Shown: positions 1 to 10,960, numbered from the stretch's first letter. The stretch is 64,000 nucleotides of DNA from Xanthostigma xanthostigma (GCA_963575645.1 OY754469.1:11984001-12048000), one strand, 5' to 3'. The notes: generated by a model from the letters alone, not told the origin. Made by a program: numbers and translations.

Positions 1-45
1 AATCGGTTCAGTGGTTTGAGAGATTAGCGCGGCGAAAATTGTGAC
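1..45 (+). repeat. 3' tail of dispersed retroposon Fam-4
   Basis: The window opens inside a repeat. The text AATCGGTTCAGTGGTTT followed by GAGATTAGCGCGG recurs with small changes near 4056, 4431 and 5543, where it closes longer copies. This looks like the 3' end of an RTE-like LINE or its SINE partner. The copy is cut by the window edge. Confidence 0.6.
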
Positions 46-1144
46 ATTAGAATTGTAAGTATTATATAGATTATAGATTAATAAAAATGTGAAAACTGAC
101 ATTGTACTCACTATTTTTAGTTGTTTCGTCTTAGATAATAATTTTCTGAACAGTAGTATACTTTCCTTGTTGTCGTCACACTGTCATCATTAAGTGTGTC
201 TCTCTCTAACTCGAATTTTTAATGCGCAATTTCTGTCAATCAATAATAATCACTGTCAACCAAAGCTGTGTGACTAAAGAATGAGTGATATTTTTATTTA
301 CACGATATTTTAAATAGAGCGATAATTGATTAATTAATTACTCGATCGCAATTTGCTGTATTATTTAAATCTTTGATTAACGTCTGATTACTCTTCAATA
401 AAATTGGTCGATAAATTAATTATTACTATACTATTATTAGCTATCAATTTTCGATTATTTCAACAAAATATTTTGACACTTCGGCACACGATAGCGACTA
501 TCGTTTTAGCAAAATAGATAGAGATATATAAGTTTTTAATGTCGAACAATGTTAACACTTTGACGGACACTTAAAAATTCAGTTTTGTTCCAATTTTGAC
601 ACTATAGTTTTTGATATTATGTTTGAAATTGAATTATACTTTTATAAGTTGTTATGTTGTGACAATATTGCCTTAGTAGATATTTGTACGGTGACACAAA
701 GCACACAGGGTATGTATTCTACCCTGGAAAATAGACTGCTTCACCCGTCTGGCTATAAAACGTTCCGTAGTATACGACGGCTTCAGCCGTCGTGTCAAAC
801 TTTTGAAGTTTTGTTTATGACGGTCTAAGCCGGTTTGTCCGTCATAGTGTTAAAAACAAAACTTAAAAGAAACGATATTTTTTAATTTTGAATTACAAGA
901 TTGCAGTTAAAATAGTTTATTTTATGTCAGTTTTTATTAGATTTTAAATGATTTTCAATGTCAGAATGCAAACTTGATCGTTCAATTTGACAAGAGTTAT
1001 ATCGTTTTGAAATACACAACTGTCTACGTGATATAAATTAAACGATAATTGTTTTGAGGGCAGGTCACAGTAGCGGCGCGGTGGCCGAGTTGAGGGCCGG
1101 ACGATTTTTAGTCTGTTACATGTGCCAGATACACACTATCGCCT
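46..1144. other. AT-rich stretch without recognisable gene
   Basis: No open frame with family resemblance and no paired splice sites. The only note is ATCTTTGATTAACGTCTGA near 370, which recurs near 63,823 and so belongs to a dispersed repeat. An inverted pair around 770-800 (GACGGCTTCAGCCGTCGTG) is a small hairpin. Confidence 0.5.
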
Positions 1145-1150
1145 ATTTTA

Positions 1151-1583
1151 AAGGCCGCCGCATACGAGACTTGTTTTGCCGCTAGATTTGACTGCCAGTT
1201 TTCAAGCGTTGGTTTTCTTGATGGCTTTTATGTGTTCGCTTTACACGATGCACGCATTGACGCTTTGCTTTGTAGATGGGTTTGGTGCGCGCGCAGTGAT
1301 AGTTCGAATGTTAACAAAAGTGGACGTTTATTGTCTCTGAACATAACACATACAGTTTGTGAGCGTTTGCACAAATCGCCCACGTGACAAGATACTGGTT
1401 CCTGATTGGTTCTTGCTCAGACAAGCAAAGGACCAAGCAAGAAAAATAGCCCTTGTTATAATTTTAATATCCATCTTGTGAGCTAGCAGATGAGTTCGCA
1501 GTGACGTCATTTCTAGCCTCCTAGCCAGCCTACCGGCCAGCAGTGTTTCTAGCGGCAAAACCAGCCTCGTGTGGAGCAGCCTT
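1151..1583. mobile_element. MITE Fam-2, copy 1
   Basis: About 430 bp bounded by imperfect inverted ends related to GGCCGCTGCACACGAGGCT. It shares most of its length with 35,436-35,870 and, in the opposite direction, with 1629-2045. No transposase reading frame is visible, so it is non-autonomous. The interior carries GTGACGTCATTTC, CACGTGACAAGATACTGG and GATTGGTTCTTGCTC, which resemble CRE, E-box and CCAAT-box elements. No convincing target duplication was found, so the superfamily is unknown. Confidence 0.65.
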
Positions 1584-1628
1584 AATGCTTTGGTCTTTTG
1601 GTCTCTGTATAGGCAAATAGTTTAAATA

Positions 1629-2045
1629 CCGAGCTGCACACGAGGCTGGTTTTGTCGCTAGGACTTGCGCTGGTTACCGCGCTTGGTGCAAAGATGGAAA
1701 TGACGTCACTGCGGGCTTGCGTGCGTGGTTACGTGCCGGATTTCAAAATTAGAACCGGAGCTATTTTTCGCGCTAGTTACTCTACTTGTTTTTGAGCAAG
1801 AACCAATCGGAAAACAGTATCTTGTCACGTGAGCGACACGAGCAAACGCCCACAAACAAACGTGGCATCCTAGTGTGCGTTCTCTTCAGAGACAATAAAC
1901 AGTCACTTTTGTTAACATTGGATCTGTCACAGCGCCCGCACCAATTCCACTTACAAAACCAGCTTAAGAACACGCATCGTGTGAAGCGAAAGCATCAAAG
2001 CCATCACGAAATCCAGTGCCACTGCACGCTTGAAACCCAGCACCT
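1629..2045. mobile_element. MITE Fam-2, copy 2 (inverted, truncated)
   Basis: Begins GAGCTGCACACGAGGCTGG and runs in the opposite direction to copy 1, only about 45 bp away, so the two form a spaced inverted pair. The right end breaks off within GTTTCAAGCGTGC (complement), short of the expected terminus. It retains GACGTCA and the CACGTGA box. Confidence 0.6.
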
Positions 2046-2239
2046 GATAATATGGAATCGTATCGTGTGTAATCGACACAATACAATGCACTTAATGCTC
2101 GTATAAGGCATCATCTGCCCTGTGGCAACGGGCCATCTACACTCCGGGGTTGTATAGAAGGCCCTTAGGAACACACGGTTCTGGAATGTTTCCGAACTAT
2201 CGCAATATACAACTGAATTACTCCTACTTAAATAGGATT

Positions 2240-2350
2240 GCAACGATATATCGGTCGATCGATATTATCGATAATATCGATATATGTACATTCCAGATAT
2301 GATATTATCGATATAATGGCATAAAAATATCGGAGAGCATGAAAATATCA
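2240..2350. other. ATCGATA-rich palindromic cluster
   Basis: Several overlapping TATCGATA-like words lie within about 100 bp (TATTATCGATAATATCGATA and neighbours). In flies TATCGATA is the DREF target; here it may simply be low-complexity or TE sequence. Confidence 0.35.
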
Positions 2351-2452
2351 ATATTTATATCAATACCCAGGTATTCGTAATATTTTCAGTTTTATTTTTT
2401 ATTATTATGATCCCATATCTACGCCCTTGCATGAATCAAGTTAAGCTTTTAA

Positions 2453-2606
2453 GTTCGTTCCAAGCAGCCAGCGAACTGTTTCGAAACCGTCGCCCGCATG
2501 CGTAGTAGATAAGACGAAGCTGTTAGTGGCGATTTTAGAACACGTTTTACCTACTGCGCATGCGGGTGACGGTTTCGAAACCGTTCGCTGGCTGCTTGGA
2601 ACGAAC
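2453..2606. mobile_element. Palindromic MITE Fam-1, copy 1 with target duplication
   Basis: A 154-bp near-palindrome: it begins GTTCGTTCCAAGCAGCCAGC and ends with the reverse complement of that sequence. Arms of about 55 bp contain GCGCATGCGGG words. It is flanked on both sides by CTTTTAA (2446-2452 and 2607-2613), a likely 7-bp target duplication. Related copies lie at 9224, 14,834 and 53,091. There is no coding capacity. Confidence 0.8.
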
Positions 2607-2643
2607 CTTTTAAATAGCGGTTAGAAACTTTCGTGTAGACAGG

Positions 2644-3147
2644 CCTTTATGGATAATTCAGACATGGCTGACAGCGATTTTGACAGTTGTGAAACAACTT
2701 TTGAAGTACCTAATATTTTCTCAAAATTGCACGTACAAGTTTTGTCTATTTTTTACGTTATCTAAAAAAGTCAAACTTTCGAATAACCAGTTTTTTGAAA
2801 ATTTTTATCCGGAGCTAATTTAGTTTATTTTATTTTTATGTAATACACTTCCGGTGAGTCGTCTCATTTTTAATAAGTAATTACCGTATTTTTCGCCTTT
2901 ATGGATAATTCAGACATGGCTGACAGCGATTTTGACAGTTGTGAAACAACTTTTGAAGTACCTAATATTTTCTCAAAATTGCACGTACAAGTTTTGTCTA
3001 TTTTTTACGTTATCTAAAAAAGTCAAACTTTCGAATAACCAGTTTTTTGAAAATTTTTATCCGGAGCTAATTTAGTTTATTTTATTTTTATGTAATACAC
3101 TTCCGGTGAGTCGTCTCATTTTTAATAAGTAATTACCGTATTTTTCG
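2644..3147 (+). repeat. Exact tandem duplication, 2 x 252 bp
   Basis: Positions 2644-2895 and 2896-3147 read the same by eye over the whole unit. Each unit starts just before an ATG that opens a short frame (MDNSDMADSDFDSC...), which closes within the unit, and ends in TTACCGTATTTTTCG, the start of the inverted end of the element at 3133. It is a recent duplication or an assembly duplication. The short frame might be the first exon of a lost transposase. Confidence 0.85.
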
Positions 3148-3277
3148 GACTATAAGACGTACCTCAAATTTATAGACGATTTATTGAAAATAATATTTTA
3201 ATGTTACCTTCGGACCATAAGACGCACCCAAAATTTGAGTCCATTTTTCTATGTAAAATAGTCCGAAAAATACAGTA
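3133..3277. mobile_element. DNA-transposon terminal fragment (TTTTTCGGACTATAAGACG type)
   Basis: Left end TACCGTATTTTTCGGAC and right end GTCCGAAAAATACAGTA are inverted repeats. The interior repeats the phrase CGGACTATAAGACGTACC / CGGACCATAAGACGCACCC. No coding sequence. Superfamily not assigned. Confidence 0.6.
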
Positions 3278-3780
3278 CGTGAAAACTTGACGTGCATAAT
3301 TTTTAATGGATAAATTTAGTTTTAAAAGTATGAATAGTTAACATATTAAAATTTCAAATCGCTCCATACATCGAACGACCTTAAAACGCGAAATTAAGTT
3401 TGGTCGTACGACAGTTTCGAGTCGGACTATAGACGCGCGTTGCCCATACATGGACAGGTGATATTGCTTCTGATATTCAATACGGTGTTGTAACGAAATT
3501 AAAAAGTTCGCTACCCAGACTATACACTTATTTATTATAATATCCTTATAATACATAATGTGCGCCGATGCTGTACAGAGGCGATCGAAAAATATATTTT
3601 CATTGGTCCGTTATATTTTAAAATAGCCGAGCAAGACAGCTTCAATTTTTTGCAACTTTCAGTCGCTAACGAATCTCTGATTTTGATTCTAATCGATAAA
3701 TGATATGACTGTAAGTTTTTTTTTATTTTTGGGGTGAACTGTTACTTAATCAAAAAGTACAGGAAAAGATATATATTCTA
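3278..3780. other. No feature recognised
   Basis: AT-rich, with only short spurious frames on both strands and no repeat partner noticed in the window. Confidence 0.4.
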
Positions 3781-4110
3781 CTAGTGGTCCATCCCGGTTT
3801 CACCCGAATGCGATAGATATAATTCTGCTAAATGTATTTCGTTTGCGGCCCAGTGTCTAAACCAATAGCTTTGAGCAAATTCTACCAGATTTGCTTCTGA
3901 ACTAATTGCTTTGAGCGAATTCTAACATATGTCGCCACTTAGTACTAAAACAGTTTTTTCATAATAAACCGTAATTTTGCACAAAATACTTAATAAAAAG
4001 TATCCTCTAGCGTAAGTTGCACCAAGCAACACACATTTACAAAATTTCATTAAAATCGGTTCAGTGGTTTCGGAGATTAGCCCGGCCAAAATTGAAACTG
4101 TGTAAGTTTT
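3781..4110 (+). mobile_element. Retroposon Fam-4, near full copy
   Basis: Starts CCATCCCGGTTTCACCCGAA and ends near AAAATCGGTTCAGTGGTTTC. The same order of blocks (GATAGATATAATTCTGC, ACAAAATTTCATTAAAATC) is found at 5203-5590. No coding frame. The organisation resembles 3' ends of insect RTE-like LINEs and their SINEs. Confidence 0.6.
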
Positions 4111-4196
4111 ATCAATAAATTGGTCGTTTTTGAATTAAAACGGAACAAACTGACAGTATTTTATTCTGTCATGAAAATACACAGTTCAAAATTCTA

Positions 4197-4480
4197 CCAG
4201 ATTTGTTTCTGAACTAATAGCTTTGAGCGAATTCTATCAGATGTCGCTATTTGGTTCCTTTTGTTTGCTTTTGAACTAGTAGCTTTGAATAAATTCTATG
4301 AGATGTCGCTAAATGTTACTAAAACAGTTTATTTTCACAAAACACCGTAATTTTGTACAAAATATTTAATAAAAAACTATCCTATAGTCTAAGTTGGACC
4401 AAGCTAGACACATTTACAAAATTTCATTAAAATCGGTTCACTAGTTTCAAAGATTAGCGCGAAAGAACATCGTGACACGA
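4197..4480 (+). mobile_element. Retroposon Fam-4, partial copy
   Basis: Lacks the CCCGGTTTCACCCG head but shares the rest of the element, closing in AAAATCGGTTCACTAGTTTC. It lies directly downstream of the previous copy in the same direction. Confidence 0.55.
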
Positions 4481-4564
4481 GATACCATTTTATATACGTT
4501 TTTTAGGTCTATATCTCTGAATACTAAGTGATTGCGGATTATGCGGACAAAATTTAAAAAAAAA

Positions 4565-4785
4565 ATGGTTGTCTGTAAAGTCGGTTTACGGACGATAGTT
4601 TTACGTGATAACGTCATAAAGAAACATTGAAATGCGTACAAGCCGACGCTTGGGCCGGTCGTGCCTCTCTATCGCTTATACCACGCTCTCGCTTGCACGC
4701 TCAGGCTCAGGCGGAACGTGACACTTTTTCGTGCGTGCAGCCGGTGTTTCATCAATTTATAAGACGTTATCACGTCAAAAATAAA
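4565..4785 (-). mobile_element. Fam-3 element (GACGTGATAACGTC), copy 1
   Basis: On the minus strand it runs from GACGTGATAACGTCTTATA to TTTACAGACAACC. It matches 21,953-22,212 and 25,546-25,792, but about 35 bp (CTCTCTCTTCTCGCGTGACG block) is missing. The motif GACGTGATAACGTC near one end and its complement near the other form subterminal inverted repeats. No known transposase is present; superfamily unassigned. Confidence 0.75.
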
Positions 4786-5202
4786 TCAAATGTCTTGCTA
4801 CGTTCTTATACGGGGATGTTCAAGCATTTAAGACGCGTCCTGTTTGTTTAAAAAAGATCGCCTAAGCTTTATAAACCGCCAAGTTGGTAGATATGTGCCA
4901 TACGGTTTGCGTGACGCGACGCCAGTTTATATGAGTTGGTAGCCTTGTATATAAGTGTGCGTGTGTGTTTTTTTTTTCCCTGTAAAATTCACTTATAGTG
5001 TTAGTGTTTGTATGTTTAGATGAAGTGGCAGAGACCTTTTTTTTATACTTCATTTATCACAGCTGTTACCTTTTTTGCTACTTTTTTCTACATTGTTTTG
5101 AAACTATAAAAAAGTATAAATAATTTCGCGGTCTGGTGTTGAAATTGCATGCTGAACACAAAAAATATATTTACGTTTTAATTACTATTTATTATATTCT
5201 TG

Positions 5203-5590
5203 CAGTCCGGCCCGGTTTCATCCGGGTGCGATAGATATAATTCTGCAAAATGTATTTCGTTAGCGGCCCGGCGTTCGAACTAATAGCTAATTCTACCAGA
5301 TTTGCTTCGGAACTAATAACATTGAGTGCATTCTATCAGATGTCACTACTTGATACTTAAACAGTTTTTTGTTTGCTTCTGAACTAATAGCTTTTAGCAA
5401 ATTTTATCAGATGTCGTTACATGTTACTAAAATAGTTTTTTTTTACAAGAAACCGTAATTTTGTACAAAATTATTAAATAAAAACTACCCTATATAGCAT
5501 AAGTTGCACCAAGCAAGACACATTTACAAAATTTCATTAAAATCGGTACCTACTGTGGTTTCGGATATAAGCGTGGACGAACATACGAGA
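5203..5590 (+). mobile_element. Retroposon Fam-4, copy 4
   Basis: Head GTCCGGCCCGGTTTCATCC, then the same blocks as 3781-4110, ending in AAAATCGGTACCTACTGTGG with a short insertion in the tail. Confidence 0.6.
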
Positions 5591-5601
5591 TTTATATATA
5601 C

Positions 5602-5927
5602 CTAGGACAACCTTTGGAGACGGAGAGCCAAAACTTACAATTTACAAAATTTCCCAGTTTTTAAAGGGCCACTAAACATTTTCGTTTCAGTATTATAGCA
5701 TTTGCTTATATAGGTATAATATATGTATATATCCGACGACGACATGTCGCGATGGGGGCGGTGCGGATGAGACGCGAGTGGAAATGGCTGAGAGATAGAC
5801 ATGGTACTCAATCATGGATCGATTGGACGATTTTTAAGGGTTTATAATAATCAAATAATTATTTTTTGCGTATGGAACCGGAGAGCCGCAACTTTACATC
5901 AAAAGAGCCGCAGGTTGCCGACCCCTG
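5602..5927. mobile_element. hAT (Charlie-like) non-autonomous element
   Basis: The right end GCAGGTTGCCGACCCCTG is the classical hAT terminus (complement CAGGGGTCGGCAACCTGC), preceded by a GAGCCGC repeat. The left end is decayed (GGACAACCTTTGGAGACGG, then GAGAGCC). No coding frame, and I could not confirm a target duplication. Confidence 0.65.
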
Positions 5928-7320
5928 ACCTATAGGATATAGAATAGAATTACTTCAAAGTATAGACGAGGAAGTTAAATCTATTCTTTTAAAATTAAAG
6001 CACTGAAAACAAGTCGAAATATACAAATCTCTTTTCACGACCCCCTATAAAAAAGCAGCTTTTCATGCCTGTGTGGCGGTAGTAAAATGACCCTTTTCCT
6101 CACTAGTGCATAAAGTAAAACAAAAGTAATGCGACTTTACCAATCCGATAGTATATCTCTGCCAGTTGCCACTTTAATCCTATAATGAGCAGCAGTGATA
6201 CCATTATATAGACGAACTGTCGAAAATATTACAAACATACTTATTATGATGTGAAAATCAGCACGTGCAAAAAATGTAGTACGTATCTCGATCGCAATAC
6301 TTTTACGACTCGTGTGACTGTTGAAATTCGCTAATCGCTCGTTATTAACACAACTCGTCAAAAAATAATGCATTACGAAACTAAATACTTAAAATATCTA
6401 CTATTTTAATTGAAATATAGGTATGTTAAGAATTAGAGAAGTTCACTTTTCGAGATGTCTACATTTTTTCTTTTTGTTTTGAATTAATTCTAAATTAATC
6501 AGTTCTGTTTTGAAAACAGTTTAAACTATTGCAGCATATATTATTATTTTAAAATATTATAAAGCATTGGTTAAACATTAATTGGATTTTAAGTTATGAC
6601 CAAAATAACTATCGGCGTTTAAAATAACAACACCTCGAGGCGAAACGCTTACATCGATCCAACCGATTGAACAAATGCTCGGATCAAGGACAGACCCGAC
6701 GAATTGTTTGGTCGAATGCAAGGCTCTGTTTTACCTATCGAATTCCAGTGAAGGTAATCGCCGTTAAAATCGAATTTTTAGATTACAGAAAGCGATAGGG
6801 GTCTGAGTTAGCGCCATGTTTGTTGGTGCGGCGATGTTTAGACTTATTTATGATACACTTTTTACGTTTTAAACATTTTCGTCTACAACGCCAAACCACA
6901 TGGAAGTCGAGAGTTTTGTGTCGAAAAGTCGATTCAAATTCAAGATATGCGCCTCTATATGATTTATTTTATTCATTAATGCGTGTTTAAAAAAATGTTC
7001 GGCATTCGTGAGATTTCCGTAGCGGCAGGTCTTGTTTTTTTTCTGCAAATTTATTACCAGTTTTTTTTTGCGAATTTATTACCAGATAAACAAATAATCG
7101 GAATAAAAACAAGTTCAAATAGCGCGGTTTGGTAAAACGTTAAAATCTAATATATAAAGCTAGCCAGTCCAGATTTGTAAATTGCCTATTAAAGATGTGG
7201 CGACATTTGCGTTAAATATAGCTGTTTTACCAGTTATTGTTCGGGAGGCCCCGGTTATGATAGCATAATGAGGCCATCCTAAATATTTTATCTCGCTATT
7301 AGTGAAAGTAATAATAATAA
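5928..7320. other. Gene-free interval
   Basis: No supported gene. The interval contains short spurious frames and scattered AT-rich sequence. I see no repeat partner for most of it. Confidence 0.4.
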
Positions 7321-7324
7321 TAAT

Positions 7325-7690
7325 CGCAATCGAACTATCAGGGTGCAAACATATACTTCTGTCTTTTTTACGCCGTAAGCACTGGCGTATCCAGAAGGGC
7401 AAAACAAGCACGGGGGATCCGGCTTAAGAAATATCTAATTTGCTCCCTTCTGAGTCAAAAGGTGGGTACGCCCATGTTAACGTCATAGAAAAAGACAAAG
7501 TTTTTGAAACAGAGATACTTTATTCAGATTGAATGCAAGTACATCAACCAATCCTATCATCGGACAAATCAGGGAATTACATCGAAGAAAGAGACCGCAG
7601 ATATATTTTCGATACGCTTTGTTGCGTTCACTCACCGCACATTGAGTAGATAGGCAATGATTCAGATAGTTAATTAATAGATATATGAGA
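7325..7690 (+). repeat. Dispersed repeat Fam-5, copy 1
   Basis: About 365 bp shared with 15,413-15,762 (reverse), 16,575-16,945 (same direction) and 36,598-36,973 (reverse). Landmarks are CTGGCGTATCCAG, CAACCAATCCTATCATCGG, ATTACATCGAAGAAAGAGAC and the end TAATTAATAGATATATGA. The internal CTGGCGTATCCAG and GGTACGCCCATG words resemble degenerate inverted ends of an older DNA element. No coding frame. Confidence 0.7.
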
Positions 7691-7815
7691 ACACGAATAA
7701 ACGGATGTCCTCGATCTGCATCGGGTCGGTTCAACATTATGACCTATCATAACGCGATAGAAAAAACAAACAGCTAAATGGATAAAAGATTACTGAAAGG
7801 TTCGAATAAAGAATA

Positions 7816-8177
7816 ATATTTTTTAGTTTTGAACCGGGTCCTTACTTTTCCTTGACCTGTCCCATCGTCTCGTTCCCGACGGCGTCCAATTTAGATTATT
7901 CTGTTTTTGGGGGAATCCTTTCTGGAGACATTTTGCGATGAGAAATATCAAAACGAATACCGTTTTCGTGTCGGCTTTGTGTGTTTAGTTGAGGGAATAT
8001 ATTTTAGTTTTGAACCGGGTTCTTACTTTTCCTTGACCTGTCCCATCGTCTCGTTACCGACGGCGTCCAATTTAGATTATTCTGTTTTTGGGGGAATCCT
8101 TTCTGGAAACATTTTGCGATGAGAAATATCAAAACGAATAACTTTTTCGTGTCGGCTTTGTGTGTTTAGTTGAGGGC
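7816..8177 (+). repeat. Tandem duplication, about 2 x 181 bp
   Basis: The phrase TTTTAGTTTTGAACCGGGT begins at 7821 and again at 8002. The two units differ at only a few positions (for example TTCCCGACGG versus TTACCGACGG). The second unit ends with GTTTAGTTGAGGG at about 8176. Confidence 0.8.
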
Positions 8178-8614
8178 TTTGGATTATTGTGATGATGTTG
8201 TTTGTCCATTATGTCGTGTCAGTAATACGAGATGACGCCAGAGATTTGTATCTGGTCGTATCAATTTGTTTTTCAAATTGAATGTGAAATTACCTTCATT
8301 CGTCCTGTAACTGTATACATCCTCCACGAATACATAGATAAAAGCCAGCACAATACATATGTAATAATGGACGAAGGTACGTCATGTATTTTACACATTT
8401 GTGTACAAATAAATCAGATAAGATCTCCTAGCCTCCACACATCGGTGCGCTGACCGACACGCTGGGTCGGGGAGTATATAGAGAACTGCATTCAGTGGTG
8501 GCCTTGTGTATATAGTCGCGGAAAAGACCCGTACTGTTACAATGTTGTGCTGCATTATACGGAAAGAATGTCCCTTTAAGATACGCGGTCAGTGTTCCGC
8601 AATCCGCACTGTCA

Positions 8615-8775
8615 TGGAACCGGTGTAGCGTAGTGGTCAGAGCACTAGACTCGCATTCGGGAGGTACCTGGTTCGAATCCGGCCGGGGGAAGATGTGGCT
8701 GGGACTTTTTCCTGCTGTCTCTCGCCGAGAAACGGTATAATTCCTGTATCGGCCATCTTGTTGAGGTTACGCATT
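8615..8775 (+). mobile_element. tRNA-derived SINE, copy 1
   Basis: The 5' end carries RNA polymerase III box A (TAGCGTAGTGGTCAGAGC) and box B (GGTTCGAATCC) with tRNA-like spacing, followed by a non-tRNA body (GGGACTTTTTCCTG, CTCTCGCCGAGAAACGGTA). The anticodon arm (GACTCGCATTCGGG) does not give a clean cloverleaf, so this is a SINE head rather than a functional tRNA gene. Confidence 0.8.
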
Positions 8776-8794
8776 TGCCTGCATATTATACACG

Positions 8795-8975
8795 ATGTAC
8801 CGAGTGGGTAGGCGTAGTAGTGAGAGCACTAGACTCGCATTCAGGAGGTACCGGGTTCGAATCCGGCCGGGGGAAGATGTGACTGGGACTTTTTCCTAGG
8901 CTGTCTCTCGCCGAGAAACGGTAATTCCTGTACCGACAATTTTGTTGAGGTTTTCCACGGTTTCCCTCAATGATT
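8795..8975 (+). mobile_element. tRNA-derived SINE, copy 2
   Basis: A second copy about 20 bp downstream in the same direction: same box B (GGTTCGAATCC) and body, with box A altered to GTAGTAGTGAGAGC. The tail reads TTTTGTTGAGGTTTTCC. The two copies probably arose by tandem insertion or duplication. Confidence 0.8.
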
Positions 8976-9223
8976 CCAGATAAACATCGAGATGGTTCCT
9001 TATATTCAAGGCCATGGCCGATTACCTGTCAAACCCTGTGCTCATAATTTGCCTACCTTGTCCTAATGTCCTAAAAATTCCTTCATTCGCCCATTGCTAT
9101 TAGATAGTGAAGTTGAAAAATGTAGGAAATAACGGGAAGTGTGATAGATGGAAAATAGCAATGTTGCGAATGTCGTCTGTTATGACATAAAGTCGAGAAA
9201 CGGACGCATTATTATTATTATTA

Positions 9224-9372
9224 GGTATGTTTCAAGCAGCCAGCAAACGGTAACGAACCCGTCACCCGCATGCGCAGTAGTAAAAACGTGTTTCAAAATC
9301 GCCTCAAATACTGCGCATAAGACGTTGGTTATATATTTTATCATCGGCCTGTATTTTTTGGCTGCTTGACAA
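9224..9372. mobile_element. Palindromic MITE Fam-1, copy 2
   Basis: Left end GTTTCAAGCAGCCAGC and right end GGCTGCTTGACAAC are related to the Fam-1 termini, with CCCGCATGCGCAGTAG inside. The right arm is more decayed than in copy 1. An (ATT)n run lies just upstream. Confidence 0.65.
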
Positions 9373-9854
9373 CCACTGATTTTAAGCGAACCAAAAGCCA
9401 TACCGCAAAAATAATTTGGTTGTCCGTGTTATTGTGTAGATCAGGACATCAAATAGGATTAAAATATTCGGACAGGACAGTTCTTTTCATACACATATCA
9501 ATGGAATGCTATGAGGACAGATGTCCTTCTTCATATCTGAACCCACACAGACGTTTGCATGCTTTGAAAATACAGGTCGATCCACAAATAATTGATGTTT
9601 TTTTTTAAGTAGATCACGTAAAAGACATGATCATGTTTTAATTAGTTCACTATTATTTTATTTTTAAATGGGTCTAAAGAATCGCTATTAGTGTTTAAAA
9701 TACCTGAAGTAGATAACAAAGATAGTCTTGGATAGATTTAGAGAAAAATTTTGTACGTGGTTTTTCTATAATTTGTAAAAGAATGAAAGACAGACAATAT
9801 TTTTATTACTTACAAAGCCAAATGATATGTTTGTATTTGATGTTTATCACGATT

Positions 9855-9956
9855 TTTATTTATTTATTTCATTTTCACATTTTAATTTACATATAGTAAG
9901 TTGTACATGAAAATGCCAGGCCTATGTTGGTAGGGTTATCCTGTCCAACTTAGCTA
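9855..9956 (-). repeat. LINE/SINE 3' tail with (TTTA)n
   Basis: TTTATTTATTTATTTC is followed by AATGCCAGGCCTATGTTGG. A similar arrangement, (TTTA)n followed by a segment with AAGCCAGTGCTAGGGTGGG, occurs at 12,778-12,920. It reads as the 3' end of a retroposon on the minus strand. Confidence 0.45.
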
Positions 9957-10440
9957 GGGCTAGGATTGTCAATTAACTAGGACAAGAGGCTCAAAAAACC
10001 GGATATTTGAACTCAAATCCCGGACATAATAATATTGCCAAGGAAAATTCTTATTTTACTGATGAAATTTAAACAATACCTTAATAATACTGAAAAATAG
10101 TATAGATGATTTTTTTTACCATATTTGGTGCAACTAAACGTACAAAATTAAAGTAATATATGTAATTTTGCAAGCTTTCATTTAATTAAGTATATCTCTG
10201 TTCTCTTTGGTAACTATTAAAGAGCCGTATAAAGACAAACAATAACTACTTCTTTATTCCAATAAGCAAAAATAAATCTTTTCGAATTAAAGAAACAAAA
10301 TTTTAGTATCGTCTCTTGATAAGAAAATATTTATGGAGTCAAATTAAAACCCAGACTGTAAACAAAACCCCGCCCGGACTCTTCTCGGACGCCCTTAAAA
10401 AGAGGACAAATCCGGGGAAATCCGGACGGATGGCAACCCT
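9957..10440. mobile_element. hAT-like non-autonomous element
   Basis: The right end reads ACGGATGGCAACCCT and the left end AGGGCTAGGATTGTCAATT. The interior has CCGGATATTTG and CAAATCCGGGG words, as in hAT elements with AGGGTTGCCATCCG termini. Target duplication not confirmed. Confidence 0.5.
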
Positions 10441-10452
10441 AGCTAGAGCAAC

Positions 10453-10547
10453 AATATAAAATTGTTACGACTATTAATGTAAATTGTGGTAGGTCTATAT
10501 TATAGACCTACCACAATTTACATTAATAGTCGTAACAATTTTATATT
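10453..10547. repeat. Perfect inverted repeat, 47-bp arms, 1-nt spacer
   Basis: Positions 10,453-10,499 and 10,501-10,547 are exact reverse complements separated by a single T at 10,500. The arm starts AATATAAAATTGTTACG and ends GTAGGTCTATA. No gene. Confidence 0.9.
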
Positions 10548-10566
10548 ATATTTTATATATTATATC

Positions 10567-10607
10567 TATCGATTTGTCATTATAGACTCTATAATGACAA
10601 ATCGATA
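10567..10607. repeat. Perfect inverted repeat, 18-bp arms
   Basis: TATCGATTTGTCATTATA (10,567-10,584), spacer GACTC, then its exact reverse complement (10,590-10,607). It lies only 20 bp after the larger palindrome. Confidence 0.85.
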
Positions 10608-10633
10608 AATAAATAGGTGTTGAAACGCCTTAG

Positions 10634-10960
10634 TATAATACGCGCCACGGATCTAAAAGGTTCGGAAATTAGTCGCAAACAGCGTCGCAAAGGCACATTT
10701 TAGAGCCGTTGAGGCTCTCACCATCTCCCAACTACCTGCACGGAACGTGCGCTCGTCGGTGATTGGCCGTGATCGCTCGTTGCTTTTGTCACTTGTCGCT
10801 TTCCTGCTTTAAAGTACAGTCGAGTACGCTATTGTCAAGTTGTTATTGTTATTTTAGTTTTGCTGAGTTGCGAGTTTGTAGTTTTTCAACAGACTGTACA
10901 AGCGCAAGCCCGCATTCGCATCTAACTTCCGAGCCTTTTAGATTCGTGGCGCGTATTATA
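10634..10960. mobile_element. Non-autonomous TIR element (TATAATACGCGCC)
   Basis: Left TATAATACGCGCCACGGATC and right GATTCGTGGCGCGTATTATA are inverted repeats of about 34 bp with one or two differences. The 327-bp interior has no plausible transposase. TA dinucleotides at the ends are compatible with a Tc1/mariner-type target. Confidence 0.75.

Noticed and set aside
6137-6373. 78-codon minus frame with a hydrophobic stretch
   Set aside because: No acceptor or donor in frame, no family match, and AT-rich composition gives such frames by chance.
8615-8975. Two tRNA genes
   Set aside because: Box A and B are present, but the acceptor and anticodon stems do not pair and a common non-tRNA body follows, so they are SINEs.
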